The notes: generated by a model not told the origin, from the sequence alone. Positions 23,959-37,473 are shown, counted from the stretch's first letter. The stretch: DNA of 64,000 bases from Clavibacter nebraskensis NCPPB 2581 (GCF_000355695.1 NC_020891.1:1674001-1738000); one strand, 5' to 3'. Numbers and translations are program-made.

Positions 23959-25416
23959 ATGGCCACCCCCTCCACCCCGTCCGCCACCCTGGACGCGGCC
24001 GCCGCGACCGGCACGGCCGACGACGCCGCGACGGGTGAGGCGAAGGCACCCGCGAAGCGCGCGCCCGCCAAGAAGGCCGCAGCGCCGAAGACCACCGGGA
24101 CCGCCAAGGCCCCGACGAAGGCCGCCGCCGCCAAGGCCGCCGCCGCCGCCGACGACGACGCCGTGGCCGAGGACGCGCCCGCCGCTCCCGCCAAGGCGCC
24201 CACCGCCCGGGCCAAGGCCGCCGCCGCCAAGAAGGCCGCCGCGGCGTCGGGTGACGCCGCGCCCGCCAAGGCGCCGCGCAAGACCGCCGCGAAGAAGACC
24301 GCCGCCGCCGACTCCGGCGAGCCGTCCGACGACGACGCCGAGGAGGTCGTGGTCCCGGTCGCCGAGGAGGACACCGACGACGAGGTCGTCGAGGACGGCG
24401 CGGCCAAGGCACCCGTCGTGCTCGAGCCGCTCCCCACCGGGGCCATGGTGCTGTCGAACAAGGAGGAGGACGAGGACGTCCCCGTCTACTCGACGACCAT
24501 CACCGGCGCCACGGCGGACCCCGTCAAGGACTACCTCAAGCAGATCGGCAAGGTCGCGCTGCTCAACGCCGCTGAGGAGGTCGAGCTCGCCATGCGCATC
24601 GAGGCGGGCCTGTTCGCCGAGGACAAGCTGGCGAACACCCCCGGCATCTCCCGCGAGCTCGAGCGCGAGCTGCGCTGGGTCGCGCGCGACGGCCAGCGCG
24701 CCAAGAGCCACCTGCTCGGCGCGAACCTCCGCCTCGTGGTCAGCCTGGCGAAGCGCTACACGGGTCGAGGGATGCAGTTCCTCGACCTCATCCAGGAGGG
24801 CAACCTCGGCCTCATCCGCGCGGTCGAGAAGTTCGACTACACCAAGGGCTTCAAGTTCTCCACGTACGCCACGTGGTGGATCCGCCAGGCCCTCACGCGC
24901 GCCATGGCCGACCAGGCCCGCACTATCCGCATCCCGGTGCACATGGTCGAGGTCATCAACAAGCTGGCCCGCGTGCAGCGCCAGATGCTCCAGGACCTGG
25001 GCCGCGAGCCCACGCCCGAGGAGCTCTCGCGCGAGCTCGACATGACGCCCGAGAAGGTCATCGAGGTCCAGAAGTACGGCCGCGAGCCCATCTCGCTGCA
25101 CACCCCCCTCGGCGAGGACGGCGACAGCGAGTTCGGCGACCTCATCGAGGACACCGAGGCGGTCGTCCCGGCCGACGCGGTGGGCTTCACCATGCTGCAG
25201 AAGCAGCTGGAGTCGCTCCTCGACTCGCTGTCCGAGCGTGAGGCCGGCGTGATCCGCATGCGCTTCGGCCTCGGAGACGGCATGCCGAAGACGCTCGACC
25301 AGATCGGCGACACGTTCGGCGTCACGCGCGAGCGGATCCGCCAGATCGAGTCGAAGACCATGGCCAAGCTCCGCCACCCGTCGCGTTCGCAGTCGCTGCG
25401 CGACTACCTCGAGTAG
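23959..25416 (+). CDS. rpoD: Primary sigma factor RpoD/SigA
   Basis: Housekeeping sigma-70 factor, 485 aa. The first ~150 residues are a low-complexity Ala/Lys/Pro and acidic extension usual in actinobacteria. Then come region 1.2 ([12 protein letters not shown]), region 2 with [20 protein letters not shown] and [12 protein letters not shown] for -10 melting, region 3, and region 4 with the -35 helix-turn-helix [20 protein letters not shown]. Start ATG 23959 follows GAAAGG; an in-frame ATG at 23863 is possible but has no ribosome site. The murT gene begins only 3 nt after its stop. Confidence 0.95.
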   Translation: MATPSTPSATLDAAAATGTADDAATGEAKAPAKRAPAKKAAAPKTTGTAKAPTKAAAAKAAAAADDDAVAEDAPAAPAKAPTARAKAAAAKKAAAASGDAAPAKAPRKTAAKKTAAADSGEPSDDDAEEVVVPVAEEDTDDEVVEDGAAKAPVVLEPLPTGAMVLSNKEEDEDVPVYSTTITGATADPVKDYLKQIGKVALLNAAEEVELAMRIEAGLFAEDKLANTPGISRELERELRWVARDGQRAKSHLLGANLRLVVSLAKRYTGRGMQFLDLIQEGNLGLIRAVEKFDYTKGFKFSTYATWWIRQALTRAMADQARTIRIPVHMVEVINKLARVQRQMLQDLGREPTPEELSRELDMTPEKVIEVQKYGREPISLHTPLGEDGDSEFGDLIEDTEAVVPADAVGFTMLQKQLESLLDSLSEREAGVIRMRFGLGDGMPKTLDQIGDTFGVTRERIRQIESKTMAKLRHPSRSQSLRDYLE

Positions 25417-25419
25417 GCC

Positions 25420-26700
25420 GTGCCCCTGCGCCTCGCCGTCGCCGCGGGACGGGCCGCCCGCTGGGCCGCCCGTCTCCGCGGCGGCGGCTCCGCCGTGCCC
25501 GGCGTCGTCGCCCTCCGCATCGACCCCCGCTTCCTCGAGCGCACGATCGCCGACCTGCCGCACGGCGTGGTCGCGGTCACCGGCTCAAACGGCAAGTCGA
25601 CCACCACCCACATGCTCACCGCCGTCCTCCGTGCGCACGGCTTCCGCGTATTCACGAACCCGTCGGGCGGCAACCTGCCACAGGGCATCGCGTCCGCGGT
25701 GCTCGCGGACGCCGACGCGTCGGGTCGGCTGGACGCCGACGTCGCCGTGCTGGAGATCGACGAGGCCTACGGCGTCGCGCTCTCCGCGCTGCTGACGCCG
25801 CGCACGGTCCTGCTGCTCAACATCCAGATCGACCAGCTCAACCGGTTCCACGAGCCGGACCGCGTGGTCGGCATGTTGGAGCGGATCGCCGACACGGCGA
25901 CCGAGGCCGTCGTCGCCAACCGGGACGACGCGCACGTCAACGCCATCGCCGCGCACACCGCGCGTGCAGGTCGCGCCGCCGTGGACTGGTTCGGCGTGTC
26001 CGAGGAGCTCCTCGGCGACAGCAAGCACGGACTGGCGTCCGCCCCCCGGTTCGGCTCCGAGGACCCCGACACGGTGCACGTGGCCGCGGGCGTCGAGGCC
26101 GTGGCGCTCTCCGGCCGTGACGCCGTGTTCCGCCTGGCGTCCGGGGACCTCCCCGTGACGCTCCCGTCGCGCGGCCTGCACTACGCCGTCGACGCCGCGG
26201 GTGCGCTGGCGACCGCGCGCCGGGTGCTCGGCGACCGCTTCGACCCGGCGCGTGCCGCGACGGGTCTCGGCTCCGTCGCCGCCGTCTACGGGCGCGGCGA
26301 GATGCTGCGCGCGGGCGACGAGGACATCGAGATCATCATGATGAAGAACCCGGCCAGCCTGCAGATGAACCTCGACGCGCTGGGCGATCCGCCCGAGCAG
26401 GTGCTGCTCGCCGTCGACGACGGCACGCCCGACCCCTCGTGGATCTACGACACCGACCTCTCCGCGCTCACGCACGCCGACGTCGTCTCCGGCACGAAGG
26501 GCTACCAGCTGGCCGTGCGCTTCGGATACGAGGGCCTCGAGGTCGGCCGGGTCGAGCCCGACCTGCGTCGAGCCGTGCAGGCGTTCCTCGCCCTGGAGAA
26601 GCCGTCCCGCGGCGTCAAGACCATGATCGTGAACTACGAGCAGATGATGGCGATCCGTCGCATCCTCGGCTACACGGATCTCGAGGGAGGACCCGCGTGA
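25420..26700 (+). CDS. murT: MurT-like Mur ligase (lipid II isoglutaminyl synthase subunit), no zinc ribbon
   Basis: 426 aa Mur ligase with C-terminal DUF1727 domain. MurT normally activates the alpha-carboxyl of D-Glu in lipid II for amidation with GatD. Seen: P-loop VTGSNGKSTTT (53-63), ATP/metal motif LEIDEAYG, LNIQIDQLNRF, and in the C-domain SWIYDTDL with the Asp usual there. Well-studied MurT proteins carry a Cys4 zinc ribbon in the middle domain; here that stretch is shortened and the whole protein has no cysteine. Start is GTG 25420, 3 nt after rpoD. Its stop overlaps the gatD start (GTGA). Since GatD lacks its catalytic residues, the reaction may differ. Confidence 0.88.
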   Translation: MPLRLAVAAGRAARWAARLRGGGSAVPGVVALRIDPRFLERTIADLPHGVVAVTGSNGKSTTTHMLTAVLRAHGFRVFTNPSGGNLPQGIASAVLADADASGRLDADVAVLEIDEAYGVALSALLTPRTVLLLNIQIDQLNRFHEPDRVVGMLERIADTATEAVVANRDDAHVNAIAAHTARAGRAAVDWFGVSEELLGDSKHGLASAPRFGSEDPDTVHVAAGVEAVALSGRDAVFRLASGDLPVTLPSRGLHYAVDAAGALATARRVLGDRFDPARAATGLGSVAAVYGRGEMLRAGDEDIEIIMMKNPASLQMNLDALGDPPEQVLLAVDDGTPDPSWIYDTDLSALTHADVVSGTKGYQLAVRFGYEGLEVGRVEPDLRRAVQAFLALEKPSRGVKTMIVNYEQMMAIRRILGYTDLEGGPA

Positions 26701-27431
26701 GCGACGCGCTGCGCATCCTGCACCTCTACCCCGAGGAGCTCGGCATCAACGGCGACCGCGGCAACGTGACCGTGCTGGTCGAGCGCGCGCGCATCCGCGG
26801 GATCCGCACGGAGGTCGTCCGGCACGCGCCGGGCGGCGGCGACCCGAGTGACGCCGACCTGGTCGTGGTGGGATCCGGGCCGCTCACGGCGCAGCGCGCC
26901 GTCCTGCCCGACCTCGTCGCGCACGCCCCGCGCCTCGTCGCGCTCCGCGAGGCCGGCGTGCCGATCCTCGCGGTGGGCGGCGGCCTGCAGCTGCTCGGGG
27001 AGTCCGTGCGCCTGGTCGACGGCGGCGAGCTCGTGGGCGCCGGCGTCCTGCCGGTCCGCACCATCCTGACGGCCGAGCGACGCGTCGGCGACCTGGTGCT
27101 CGACACGCCGGAGGGGGAGGTCGTCGGCTACGAGAACCACGGGTCGACCCTCGACATCGGCGAGCACGCGCCCCTCGGGACGGTACGGGCCGGCTTCGGC
27201 AACGGCGGCCAGGGCGGGGGCGAGGGCGTGCGCGTCGGCGCCTCCATCGGCACCCACCTCGGCGGCCCCGTGCTCGCGCTCAATCCGCAGCTCGCGGACG
27301 AGCTGCTGGCGTCGTCGCTCGCACGGCACGGCCGAGAGCTGCCCGCGGACATCTCGGGCACGCTGGAGCGGCTCGACGGCTGGGCGCGCGAGGCGCGCGC
27401 GACCGTGATGGCCCGACCCGCGCACTACTGA
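26697..27431 (+). CDS. gatD: GatD-like glutamine amidotransferase, catalytic residues lost
   Basis: 244 aa class I (triad) amidotransferase fold, partner of MurT. Normally GatD frees ammonia from glutamine with a Cys nucleophile in a CGG(Y/F)Q motif and a His in YLHGP. Here the nucleophile elbow reads ILAVGGGLQLLG with Gly94 at the Cys place, and the His segment reads GTHLGGPVLALNP with Gly189 at the His place. These are the same residue numbers as Cys94 and His189 of the S. aureus enzyme. The rest of the fold (YPEELGINGDRGN, VVGYENHGS, NPQLADELL) is kept. Start GTG 26697 overlaps murT, so a stable complex is expected, but no glutaminase activity. Confidence 0.88.
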   Translation: MSDALRILHLYPEELGINGDRGNVTVLVERARIRGIRTEVVRHAPGGGDPSDADLVVVGSGPLTAQRAVLPDLVAHAPRLVALREAGVPILAVGGGLQLLGESVRLVDGGELVGAGVLPVRTILTAERRVGDLVLDTPEGEVVGYENHGSTLDIGEHAPLGTVRAGFGNGGQGGGEGVRVGASIGTHLGGPVLALNPQLADELLASSLARHGRELPADISGTLERLDGWAREARATVMARPAHY

Positions 27432-27467
27432 CACGGCGCGGGCGGTCGTCGACGGCCCCGGACGTGA

Positions 27468-27502
27468 CGAAGGGCGCATCCCCACAGGGGATGCGCCCTT
27501 CG
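27468..27502. terminator. Hairpin between gatD and the DUF7455 gene
   Basis: Perfect 16-bp stem (27468-27483 with 27487-27502) and a 3-nt loop between convergent genes. Confidence 0.85.
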
Positions 27503-27533
27503 GCGTGCACCGGCGATGCCGGCGCGGGTCGTC

Positions 27534-27761
27534 CTAGGCGCGCTCGTCGAGCAGGCGGCTCGACTCGTCGTGCCAGCTCGTGGCGATGGCCGACAGCTTC
27601 TCCTGGTACTTCTTGCCGTGGTGGGCGCAGAAGAGGAGCTCGCTGCTGTTCACCTCGACGCGGATGTAGGCCTGGGCGCCGCAGCTGTCGCAGCGGTCGT
27701 TGGCGGTGAGCTGGTGGTTGTCGAGCTCGTCCACGGGACGCTCGGTCGCGGTCGGTGTCAT
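27534..27761 (-). CDS. DUF7455 family small zinc-binding-like protein
   Basis: 75 aa. The C-terminal two thirds form a probable treble-clef-like metal site: CDSCGAQAYIRVEV with a CxxC pair, then LLFCAHHGKKYQ giving Cys and His. This pattern is typical of small actinobacterial DUF7455 proteins encoded close to sigA and topoisomerase genes. Start ATG 27761 is preceded by the strong site GGAGGGGAG; a longer in-frame start at 27830 is rejected for lack of one. It may bind RNA polymerase or DNA, but nothing in the sequence proves this. Confidence 0.85.
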   Translation of the reverse strand: MTPTATERPVDELDNHQLTANDRCDSCGAQAYIRVEVNSSELLFCAHHGKKYQEKLSAIATSWHDESSRLLDERA

Positions 27762-27919
27762 GTGATGCTCCCCTCCGGGTCGGATCTGGGTCGAGCCGAA
27801 TGGATCAAGTAGACCACGTGCTCCCGGCACTCGACCCGACCGTGGACGCCTGTTTCGCTCTGCGCGTAGGGGGCAGGGCGGTGGACGGCGATTCGGAGGG
27901 GGAGGCGGCGGGCGACGGT

Positions 27920-27925
27920 TAAGCT
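27920..27925 (+). promoter_or_regulatory. -10 element TAAGCT upstream of parE
   Basis: TAAGCT lies 50 nt before the parE start codon; a start point near 27932 would give a leader of about 44 nt that contains the ribosome site. Confidence 0.4.
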
Positions 27926-27975
27926 CGATGTCGGCTCGCGTCCCGCGAATGCCGGACGCACATGGAGGACAGCAC

Positions 27976-30054
<2,079 letters not shown>

Positions 30055-30076
30055 CGCGCCGGCCACGAGCCGGATG

Positions 30077-30117
30077 CGCGGACGGCCGCGGACCCTCCTG
30101 GTCCGCGGCCGTCCGCG
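30077..30117. terminator. Hairpin between parE and parC
   Basis: Perfect 18-bp stem (30077-30094 with 30100-30117) around CTCCT between convergent genes. Confidence 0.88.
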
Positions 30118-30135
30118 TCCGTGGCGCCGACGCGC

Positions 30136-32682
<2,547 letters not shown>

Positions 32683-32767
32683 GGACTCTCTAGGTCGGGA
32701 TCGGCGCTGCGCCTGATCGGCGTCGTGACGCGGATGCGCGCCCGGCCGCTGTGGCAGACTGGGCCGG

Positions 32768-33907
32768 ATGGCCCCCATGCTACCGGCGTCCGGATCCCGC
32801 CGGATGAGCCTCACCGCGGTCATGCCCGGCTGCCTCGCGGCCCTCGCGGGGGAGGAGTCGGAAGCCGGCCTCCCGCCCGTCGACCGTGCCGTGGTCGTCC
32901 TTGTGGACGGGCTCGGCTCCGCCGCCCTCCGCGCCCGCGCCGGCCACGCGCGCCACCTGGTGCAGCGCTGGGGGAAGAAGGACGTCGTCGACGTGGGCTT
33001 CCCCACCACGACCGCCGCCAGCATCACCTCGCTCACCACCGGCGTGCGCGCGGGAGAGCACGGCCTCGTCGGCTACGCCGCGCTGGATCCCGCGCACGAC
33101 CGCGTCCTCAAGCTGCTGTCCGGATGGGACGCGCGCAGCGTGCCGGAGGAGTGGCAGCCGGTGCCGACCGTGTTCGAGCGGGCGGTCGCCGCGGGCGTCC
33201 CCGCCTTCGTCGTCGGGGCAGCCCGCTACGCCGGATCCGGGTTCTCCCGCGCGGCGCTGCGGGGTGCGACCTACGTCGCGGCGGAGTCGATCGCCGAGCG
33301 CTTCGCGACCACCCGCGCGCTCCTGGACCGGGAGCCGCGCGCGCTCGCCTACCTCTACGTCCCCGAGCTCGACCAGGTCGCCCACTCGCACGGCTGGGAG
33401 TCGGACCGCTGGCTCCGGTCCCTCGAGGAGCTCGACCAGGCGGCGGGTCCCTTCCTCGACCGCCTCGGCCCGCGCGAGGGCGCGCTGATCACCGCCGACC
33501 ACGGCATCGTCGACGTGCCCGCCTCATCCCAGGTCCTGTTCGACAGGGTGCCGGAGCTGGTCGCGGGCGTCCGGCACGTGGCAGGGGAGCCGCGCTGCCT
33601 GCACCTCCACGTGGAGCCCGGCGCCGATGCCGGCGCCCTGGCCGACGCCTGGCGCGCCTCGGAGGGGACGCGGGCCCACGTCGCGACGCGCGCCGAGGCC
33701 ATGGCCGCGGACTGGTACGGACCCGTCCGCGAGGGCGTCGCGGCGCGCATCGGGGACGTGGTCGTCGCGACGCGTGCGCTCATCGCCTACTACGACGGCC
33801 GCCCGCGGGACCAGGGCGCCCGTCGGATGGTCGGCCAGCACGGGTCGTCCTCGGACGAGGAGCGCCTGGTGCCGCTCATCCGCGCCGGCGCGTTCGCGCG
33901 CGGCTGA
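32768..33907 (+). CDS. Alkaline phosphatase superfamily hydrolase (nucleotide pyrophosphatase/phosphodiesterase type)
   Basis: 379 aa with the metal-dependent alkaline phosphatase-like fold. Seen: first metal Asp in [11 protein letters not shown], the nucleophile Thr region [41 protein letters not shown] with the second metal pair, and a final metal His in [11 protein letters not shown]. No signal peptide, so it likely works in the cytoplasm. The substrate is unknown; nucleotide, phosphonoacetate and phospholipid diesterases share this fold. Start ATG 32768 lies 7 nt after CAGACT, which may be a weak -10. It is divergent from parC. Confidence 0.82.
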   Translation: MAPMLPASGSRRMSLTAVMPGCLAALAGEESEAGLPPVDRAVVVLVDGLGSAALRARAGHARHLVQRWGKKDVVDVGFPTTTAASITSLTTGVRAGEHGLVGYAALDPAHDRVLKLLSGWDARSVPEEWQPVPTVFERAVAAGVPAFVVGAARYAGSGFSRAALRGATYVAAESIAERFATTRALLDREPRALAYLYVPELDQVAHSHGWESDRWLRSLEELDQAAGPFLDRLGPREGALITADHGIVDVPASSQVLFDRVPELVAGVRHVAGEPRCLHLHVEPGADAGALADAWRASEGTRAHVATRAEAMAADWYGPVREGVAARIGDVVVATRALIAYYDGRPRDQGARRMVGQHGSSSDEERLVPLIRAGAFARG

Positions 33908-33967
33908 GCCGCCGGACGCCGACGGCCGGGCCGCCCTCGGGGCGATCCGGCCGGATGACGCGGGTGG

Positions 33968-35158
33968 TCAGGCCAGGTGGTCGTCGTCGCTGCGGGCGCC
34001 GAAGACGATCTCGTCCCAGCTCGGCATCGCCGTGCGTCCGCGTCGTCCGGAGGGCTTCCCGGACCCGCGGCCCTCGCCGGTGCCGGGCGTGCGCAAGCCC
34101 TCGTCCTCGGCCTCGTCGCGCGGCAGGTCGCGGCCCGCGTCGACGCGGCCGATGCCGGGGATCACCGCGGACCGCAGCGGCGGCACGGAACGCTGGCCGC
34201 CGCGCGGCCGGGACAGCGGCTCGTCGCGCCGGGCGGCAGGCGCGGGCGCGTCCTCGGCGACGTCGTCGCCCTCGTCCTCGCGCGGCACGGACTCCCGCTC
34301 GCCCCGTCGGCGCCGGAGCGCCTCGAGCAGGTCCGCGGTCTCGTTGAGCTCCACCTGGGCGACCCGCGCCGGCTGCTGCGTGCCGGCGGGGTGGTTGCCC
34401 TGTCGCCCGAGGTGCGAGACGAACGCACCCTCATCGCGGCGAGGCGCCTCCCACAGCTGGGGAGCGGTGTCCTGCGTGCTCGACGCCGTCGGCTCGGGCA
34501 GGCGGAAGGCCCCGCTGTCGAAGCGCGTGACCCCGGCCTCCTCGTGCGTGTCGACGGCCTCGGGCGGCAGCGCCCGCAGGCGGGGGATGAGGACGCCGCG
34601 GATCTCGCCCTGCTGCGAGAGGGTGATCGCCTCGTTGTTGGCGGGGGAGAGCGCGTGCTTCTTCGCGTCGTAGGACCAGCGCGCGTCGTGCTCGATCTCC
34701 TCGCTCGTGAAGGCGACCTTCACGACCCAGCCGCCGAGCTGCTCCTTCCAGCTGCTCCAGCGCACCTCCTGCGCGCCGAGCGACTCGAGGCGCTCCTCGA
34801 TGACCTGGCCGAACAGCGTGCCCTGGCCCATCGGGTCGACCTCGATGGCGGTGTGCACGGGCACCTTCATCGCGCTGCGGACGACGTGCTCGCGCTCGGC
34901 GACGACGGGACCCTCGAACTTGCGGACGTACTCGACGGACGCGCCGGTCTCCCGCGCGACGTCCTCGGCGCTCATGCCCTGGCGGATGAAGGACTGGATG
35001 ATGCGCGGCGCGGCCTTGCGCGTGGCACCGCCGTCGGTGGACTGGCGGCGCAACGCGGAGCGGAACGCGTCGTCCATCACGAGACGGTGCCGGTCACCGC
35101 CCGCGGCCTCGACGACGAGGGCGCCGTCCTCGACTCCGACGATCTTCAGATCCTGCAT
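33968..35158 (-). CDS. sepH: Septation protein SepH (DUF3071)
   Basis: 396 aa. The N-terminal DUF3071 domain (1-180) begins MQDLKIVGVEDGALVVEA and holds the helix-turn-helix segment IIQSFIRQGMSAEDVARETG and VEYVRKFEGPVVAEREH. The remainder is a charged, disordered tail. In Streptomyces and mycobacteria SepH binds FtsZ and promotes its assembly at division sites. Start ATG 35158 follows GAGAGGCG; a longer in-frame start at 35431 lies in the DUF4193 promoter region and is rejected. It is divergent from the DUF4193 gene, with 325 bp between them. Confidence 0.9.
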   Translation of the reverse strand: MQDLKIVGVEDGALVVEAAGGDRHRLVMDDAFRSALRRQSTDGGATRKAAPRIIQSFIRQGMSAEDVARETGASVEYVRKFEGPVVAEREHVVRSAMKVPVHTAIEVDPMGQGTLFGQVIEERLESLGAQEVRWSSWKEQLGGWVVKVAFTSEEIEHDARWSYDAKKHALSPANNEAITLSQQGEIRGVLIPRLRALPPEAVDTHEEAGVTRFDSGAFRLPEPTASSTQDTAPQLWEAPRRDEGAFVSHLGRQGNHPAGTQQPARVAQVELNETADLLEALRRRRGERESVPREDEGDDVAEDAPAPAARRDEPLSRPRGGQRSVPPLRSAVIPGIGRVDAGRDLPRDEAEDEGLRTPGTGEGRGSGKPSGRRGRTAMPSWDEIVFGARSDDDHLA

Positions 35159-35483
35159 GTGTTCCACGCCTCTCGCGCTCACTGGACGATTCACGATGAC
35201 ACGAGTCGGCCCCTCTTCCGGGGAATACGCGTGGCGCGCCGCGACTTGTGTCGGACGAGAGCGCACGGACGCGGGATCACGGCGGCGGATGGCACTCAGT
35301 TTGTGCGCGAACGGTGTACCGTGTGAGTCCGCATCCGCGGTCCGGGGACGGGCCGGCTCCCCGCATCCAAACCGCCGATCAGGAGGCCTGACAGGGGCCT
35401 CAGGACGGTTTGCTATCCGGATGCGATTCATGCAAACTGTGCCCGCCGATTCCGTTCGGCGGTTATTCGAGAAGTGGACAGGA
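35159..35483. other. Divergent intergenic region between sepH and the DUF4193 gene (325 bp)
   Basis: It holds no gene. Two things are visible: a small inverted repeat ACGGT-GT-ACCGT at 35311-35322, and a possible plus-strand promoter CTGACA (35388-35393), 17 bp, TGCTAT (35411-35416). I see no clear -10 for sepH. Confidence 0.4.
35388..35416 (+). promoter_or_regulatory. Candidate promoter of the DUF4193 gene
   Basis: CTGACA and TGCTAT are spaced by 17 bp; the start point would be near 35423, with a leader of about 60 nt. Confidence 0.35.
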
Positions 35484-35777
35484 ATGGCAACTGATTACGA
35501 CGCCCCGCGCAAGACGGAGGACGACTCCGACTCGATCGAGGCTCTGAAGGAGCGCGTCCCGGACCGCATGTCCGGGGTCGTGGACGTCGACGATGCCGAC
35601 AACCCCGGGAGCTTCGACCTCGCCGGAGCCGACCTCTCCGACCTCGAGCTCGAGACGGTGGTGCTCCCGCCCCAGGCGGACGAGTTCACCTGCGTGAGCT
35701 GCTTCCTCGTGAAGCACCGCTCGCAGATCGACCACCAGGAGAAGCTCGGGCCCATCTGCCAGGAGTGCGCCGCCTAG
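35484..35777 (+). CDS. DUF4193 family protein
   Basis: 97 aa. Begins MATDYDAPRKTEDDSDSIE, the family opening, and ends with a C4-type metal site: FTCVSCFLVKHRSQ and PICQECAA. The middle is acidic. Highly conserved across actinobacteria and usually highly expressed, but its function is unknown; a compact zinc protein is likely. Start ATG 35484 follows GGACAGGA. An upstream in-frame ATG (35430) would add residues not found in the family. It converges with the DUF3093 gene over a terminator. Confidence 0.88.
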   Translation: MATDYDAPRKTEDDSDSIEALKERVPDRMSGVVDVDDADNPGSFDLAGADLSDLELETVVLPPQADEFTCVSCFLVKHRSQIDHQEKLGPICQECAA

Positions 35778-35826
35778 AGCGACGCCGGGTGAGAGCCCTC
35801 CCGCAGGCCCCGCGCCTGACAGCACG

Positions 35827-36276
35827 TCATGATCGCCGCGATCCCCGGATCGCGGCGATCAGTCGTTCCGGCGTGCGCGTGGACAGCAGCCAGTAAGGAG
35901 CGGGATCCGACGCGTCCAGCAGCGGCACCCGCACCACCGGGTCCACCCATCCGCGGATGACCAGGTACGCCCGCGCGTGCAGCCGCGTGCCGCGCTCGGC
36001 CGTCGCCTGCGCGCCCCTGGACCCCTCGGGCTCGCCGAGCTGGTCGACGTCGATCGACGCGCGGCCGGCCCGCAGCCGCCCGTCGGCCACCTCGATGACG
36101 GGGCTCGTGAGCACCAGCGTGGCGACGACGCCCGCGTACAGCACGATGGCGACGATCACCCCGGCGACGACGCTGATGGGGAGGAACACGAGCAGGCTCG
36201 CGGGGATGACGAGGGCGGTGGCGACGAAGAGCCAGGGAGCCGGCCACAGCCGCTCCCTGTAGGGGGACGCTTGCAT
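35827..36276 (-). CDS. DUF3093 family membrane protein
   Basis: 149 aa with two hydrophobic segments near the N-terminus (about 13-33 and 35-57) and a soluble C-terminal domain. Family features: YRERLWPAPWLFVATAL, TSPVIEVADGRLRAGRA, and RAYLVIRGWVDPVVRVPL. Function unknown. It is divergent from dut; I know the same dut/DUF3093/DUF4193 order from mycobacteria. The last residues are encoded inside a bidirectional hairpin. Confidence 0.87.
   Translation of the reverse strand: MQASPYRERLWPAPWLFVATALVIPASLLVFLPISVVAGVIVAIVLYAGVVATLVLTSPVIEVADGRLRAGRASIDVDQLGEPEGSRGAQATAERGTRLHARAYLVIRGWVDPVVRVPLLDASDPAPYWLLSTRTPERLIAAIRGSRRS
35830..35861. terminator. Hairpin at the 3' end of the DUF3093 gene, facing DUF4193
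   Basis: Perfect 15-bp arms (35830-35844 with 35847-35861); the tip must open to form a loop. It lies within the last codons of the DUF3093 gene and 53 nt past the DUF4193 stop. Confidence 0.65.
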
Positions 36277-36302
36277 GCGCCTATTCGATCAGATTCCTGC
36301 AC

Positions 36303-36308
36303 TAGCCT
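36303..36308 (+). promoter_or_regulatory. -10 element TAGCCT, leaderless start of dut
   Basis: TAGCCT ends 6 nt before GTG 36315. Confidence 0.5.
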
Positions 36309-36314
36309 CGGACC

Positions 36315-36785
36315 GTGCCCGATCCCGTCGACGTCCTCATCGCGGGCGACGCCCCGATCCCGGCCTACGCGCATCCCGGCGACGCCGGCGCCGACCTCGT
36401 GAGCGCGGAGGCCCTGCGGCTCGAGCCCGGCCAGCGGGCCACCGTCGGCACCGGCGTGTCGATCGCCCTGCCGGACGGCTACGCCGCGTTCGTCCTGCCC
36501 CGCAGCGGCCTGGCCGCGCGCCACGGCATCACCATCGTCAACGCACCCGGCACCGTCGACGCGGGATACCGCGGCGAGATCCGGGTCACCCTCCTCAACA
36601 CCGACGCCGACGCCGCGTACGATGTCGCGGTCGGCGACCGCATCGCGCAGGTCGTCGTCATGCCGGTCAGCCGGGTGCGCTTCGTGCCCGTCGAGAAGCT
36701 GCCCGGGAGCCACCGCGGCACGGGGGGCTTCGGCTCCACGGGCACCGGCGCCCTCCCCGCCCGAGATCCAGGAGACCGAACATGA
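36315..36785 (+). CDS. dut: dUTP diphosphatase
   Basis: Trimeric dUTPase, 156 aa; hydrolyses dUTP to dUMP and keeps uracil out of DNA. The five family motifs are visible: AHPGDAGADL, PRSGLAARHG, GTVDAGYRGEI, GDRIAQVVV, and the C-terminal Gly-rich flap RGTGGFGSTG. Start GTG 36315 is leaderless. Its stop overlaps the start of the DUF3710 gene (ATGA), so the two are coupled. Confidence 0.95.
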   Translation: MPDPVDVLIAGDAPIPAYAHPGDAGADLVSAEALRLEPGQRATVGTGVSIALPDGYAAFVLPRSGLAARHGITIVNAPGTVDAGYRGEIRVTLLNTDADAAYDVAVGDRIAQVVVMPVSRVRFVPVEKLPGSHRGTGGFGSTGTGALPARDPGDRT

Positions 36786-37471
36786 CCGACGAGAACGCGA
36801 ACCAGCCGGACGACGCCGTCGCGGACGACGCCGAGCACGTCCTGGACGCCAAGTCCGCGCCCGACGACCGGGCCGACGAGGGGCCGCTCGACGAGACCGA
36901 GGCGAACCCCGTGCGTCCGTACGTCGACCTCGGCGGGATCAAGATCCTGCCGCGCGAGGGCCTCCACCTGCGTCTCGAGGTGGCCGAGGGCACGCAGCAG
37001 GTCGTCGCGATCGGCCTCGACTTCGCCGAGTCGAGCCTGCAGGTGCAGCCGTTCGCCGCGCCGCGCTCCAGCGGGCTGTGGCACGAGATCCGTACGACGA
37101 TCGGGGAGCAGATCCAGCGCCAGGGTGGCACGACCCGCCTGGCCGACGGACCATTCGGCCCCGAGCTCCACGCGGTCATCCCGGTCGTGCAGCAGCCCGG
37201 CCAGTCGGCGGCGAGCACGCGCGAGGCCCGCTTCATCGGGGTCGACGGCCCGCGCTGGTTCCTGCGCGGCGTCATCACCGGCCGCGCCGTGACCGACCCC
37301 GAGGCTGCGGCCGCCGTCGAGGACCTCTTCCGCAGTATCGTCGTGGTGCGGGGATCCTCGCCCATGCCCCCGCGCGACCTCATCCCGCTCAAGATGCCCG
37401 CGGCCCAGGTCGGCACGGCGCCGGGCGCGGCTCCGGTCGGCGAGAGCCCGGCCCCCGCGCTGGGCGCCTGA
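36782..37471 (+). CDS. DUF3710 family protein
   Basis: 229 aa soluble protein of an actinobacterial family. After an acidic N-terminus of about 45 residues come YVDLGGIKILPREGLHLRLE, FAAPRSSGLWHEIR and the core VDGPRWFLRGVITG. Function unknown. Start ATG 36782 overlaps the dut stop; the DUF3159 gene follows 2 nt later. This dut-DUF3710-DUF3159 series is a common actinobacterial operon. Confidence 0.87.
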   Translation: MTDENANQPDDAVADDAEHVLDAKSAPDDRADEGPLDETEANPVRPYVDLGGIKILPREGLHLRLEVAEGTQQVVAIGLDFAESSLQVQPFAAPRSSGLWHEIRTTIGEQIQRQGGTTRLADGPFGPELHAVIPVVQQPGQSAASTREARFIGVDGPRWFLRGVITGRAVTDPEAAAAVEDLFRSIVVVRGSSPMPPRDLIPLKMPAAQVGTAPGAAPVGESPAPALGA

Positions 37472-37473
37472 GC

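Noticed and set aside
24000-24420. Ala/Lys/Pro repeats in rpoD as a DNA repeat or satellite
   Set aside because: This is a known low-complexity N-terminal extension of actinobacterial primary sigma factors; the repeats are coding and irregular.
23863-25416. rpoD starting at ATG 23863 or further upstream
   Set aside because: No ribosome site; ATG 23959 has GAAAGG at the right distance and gives the usual N-terminus.
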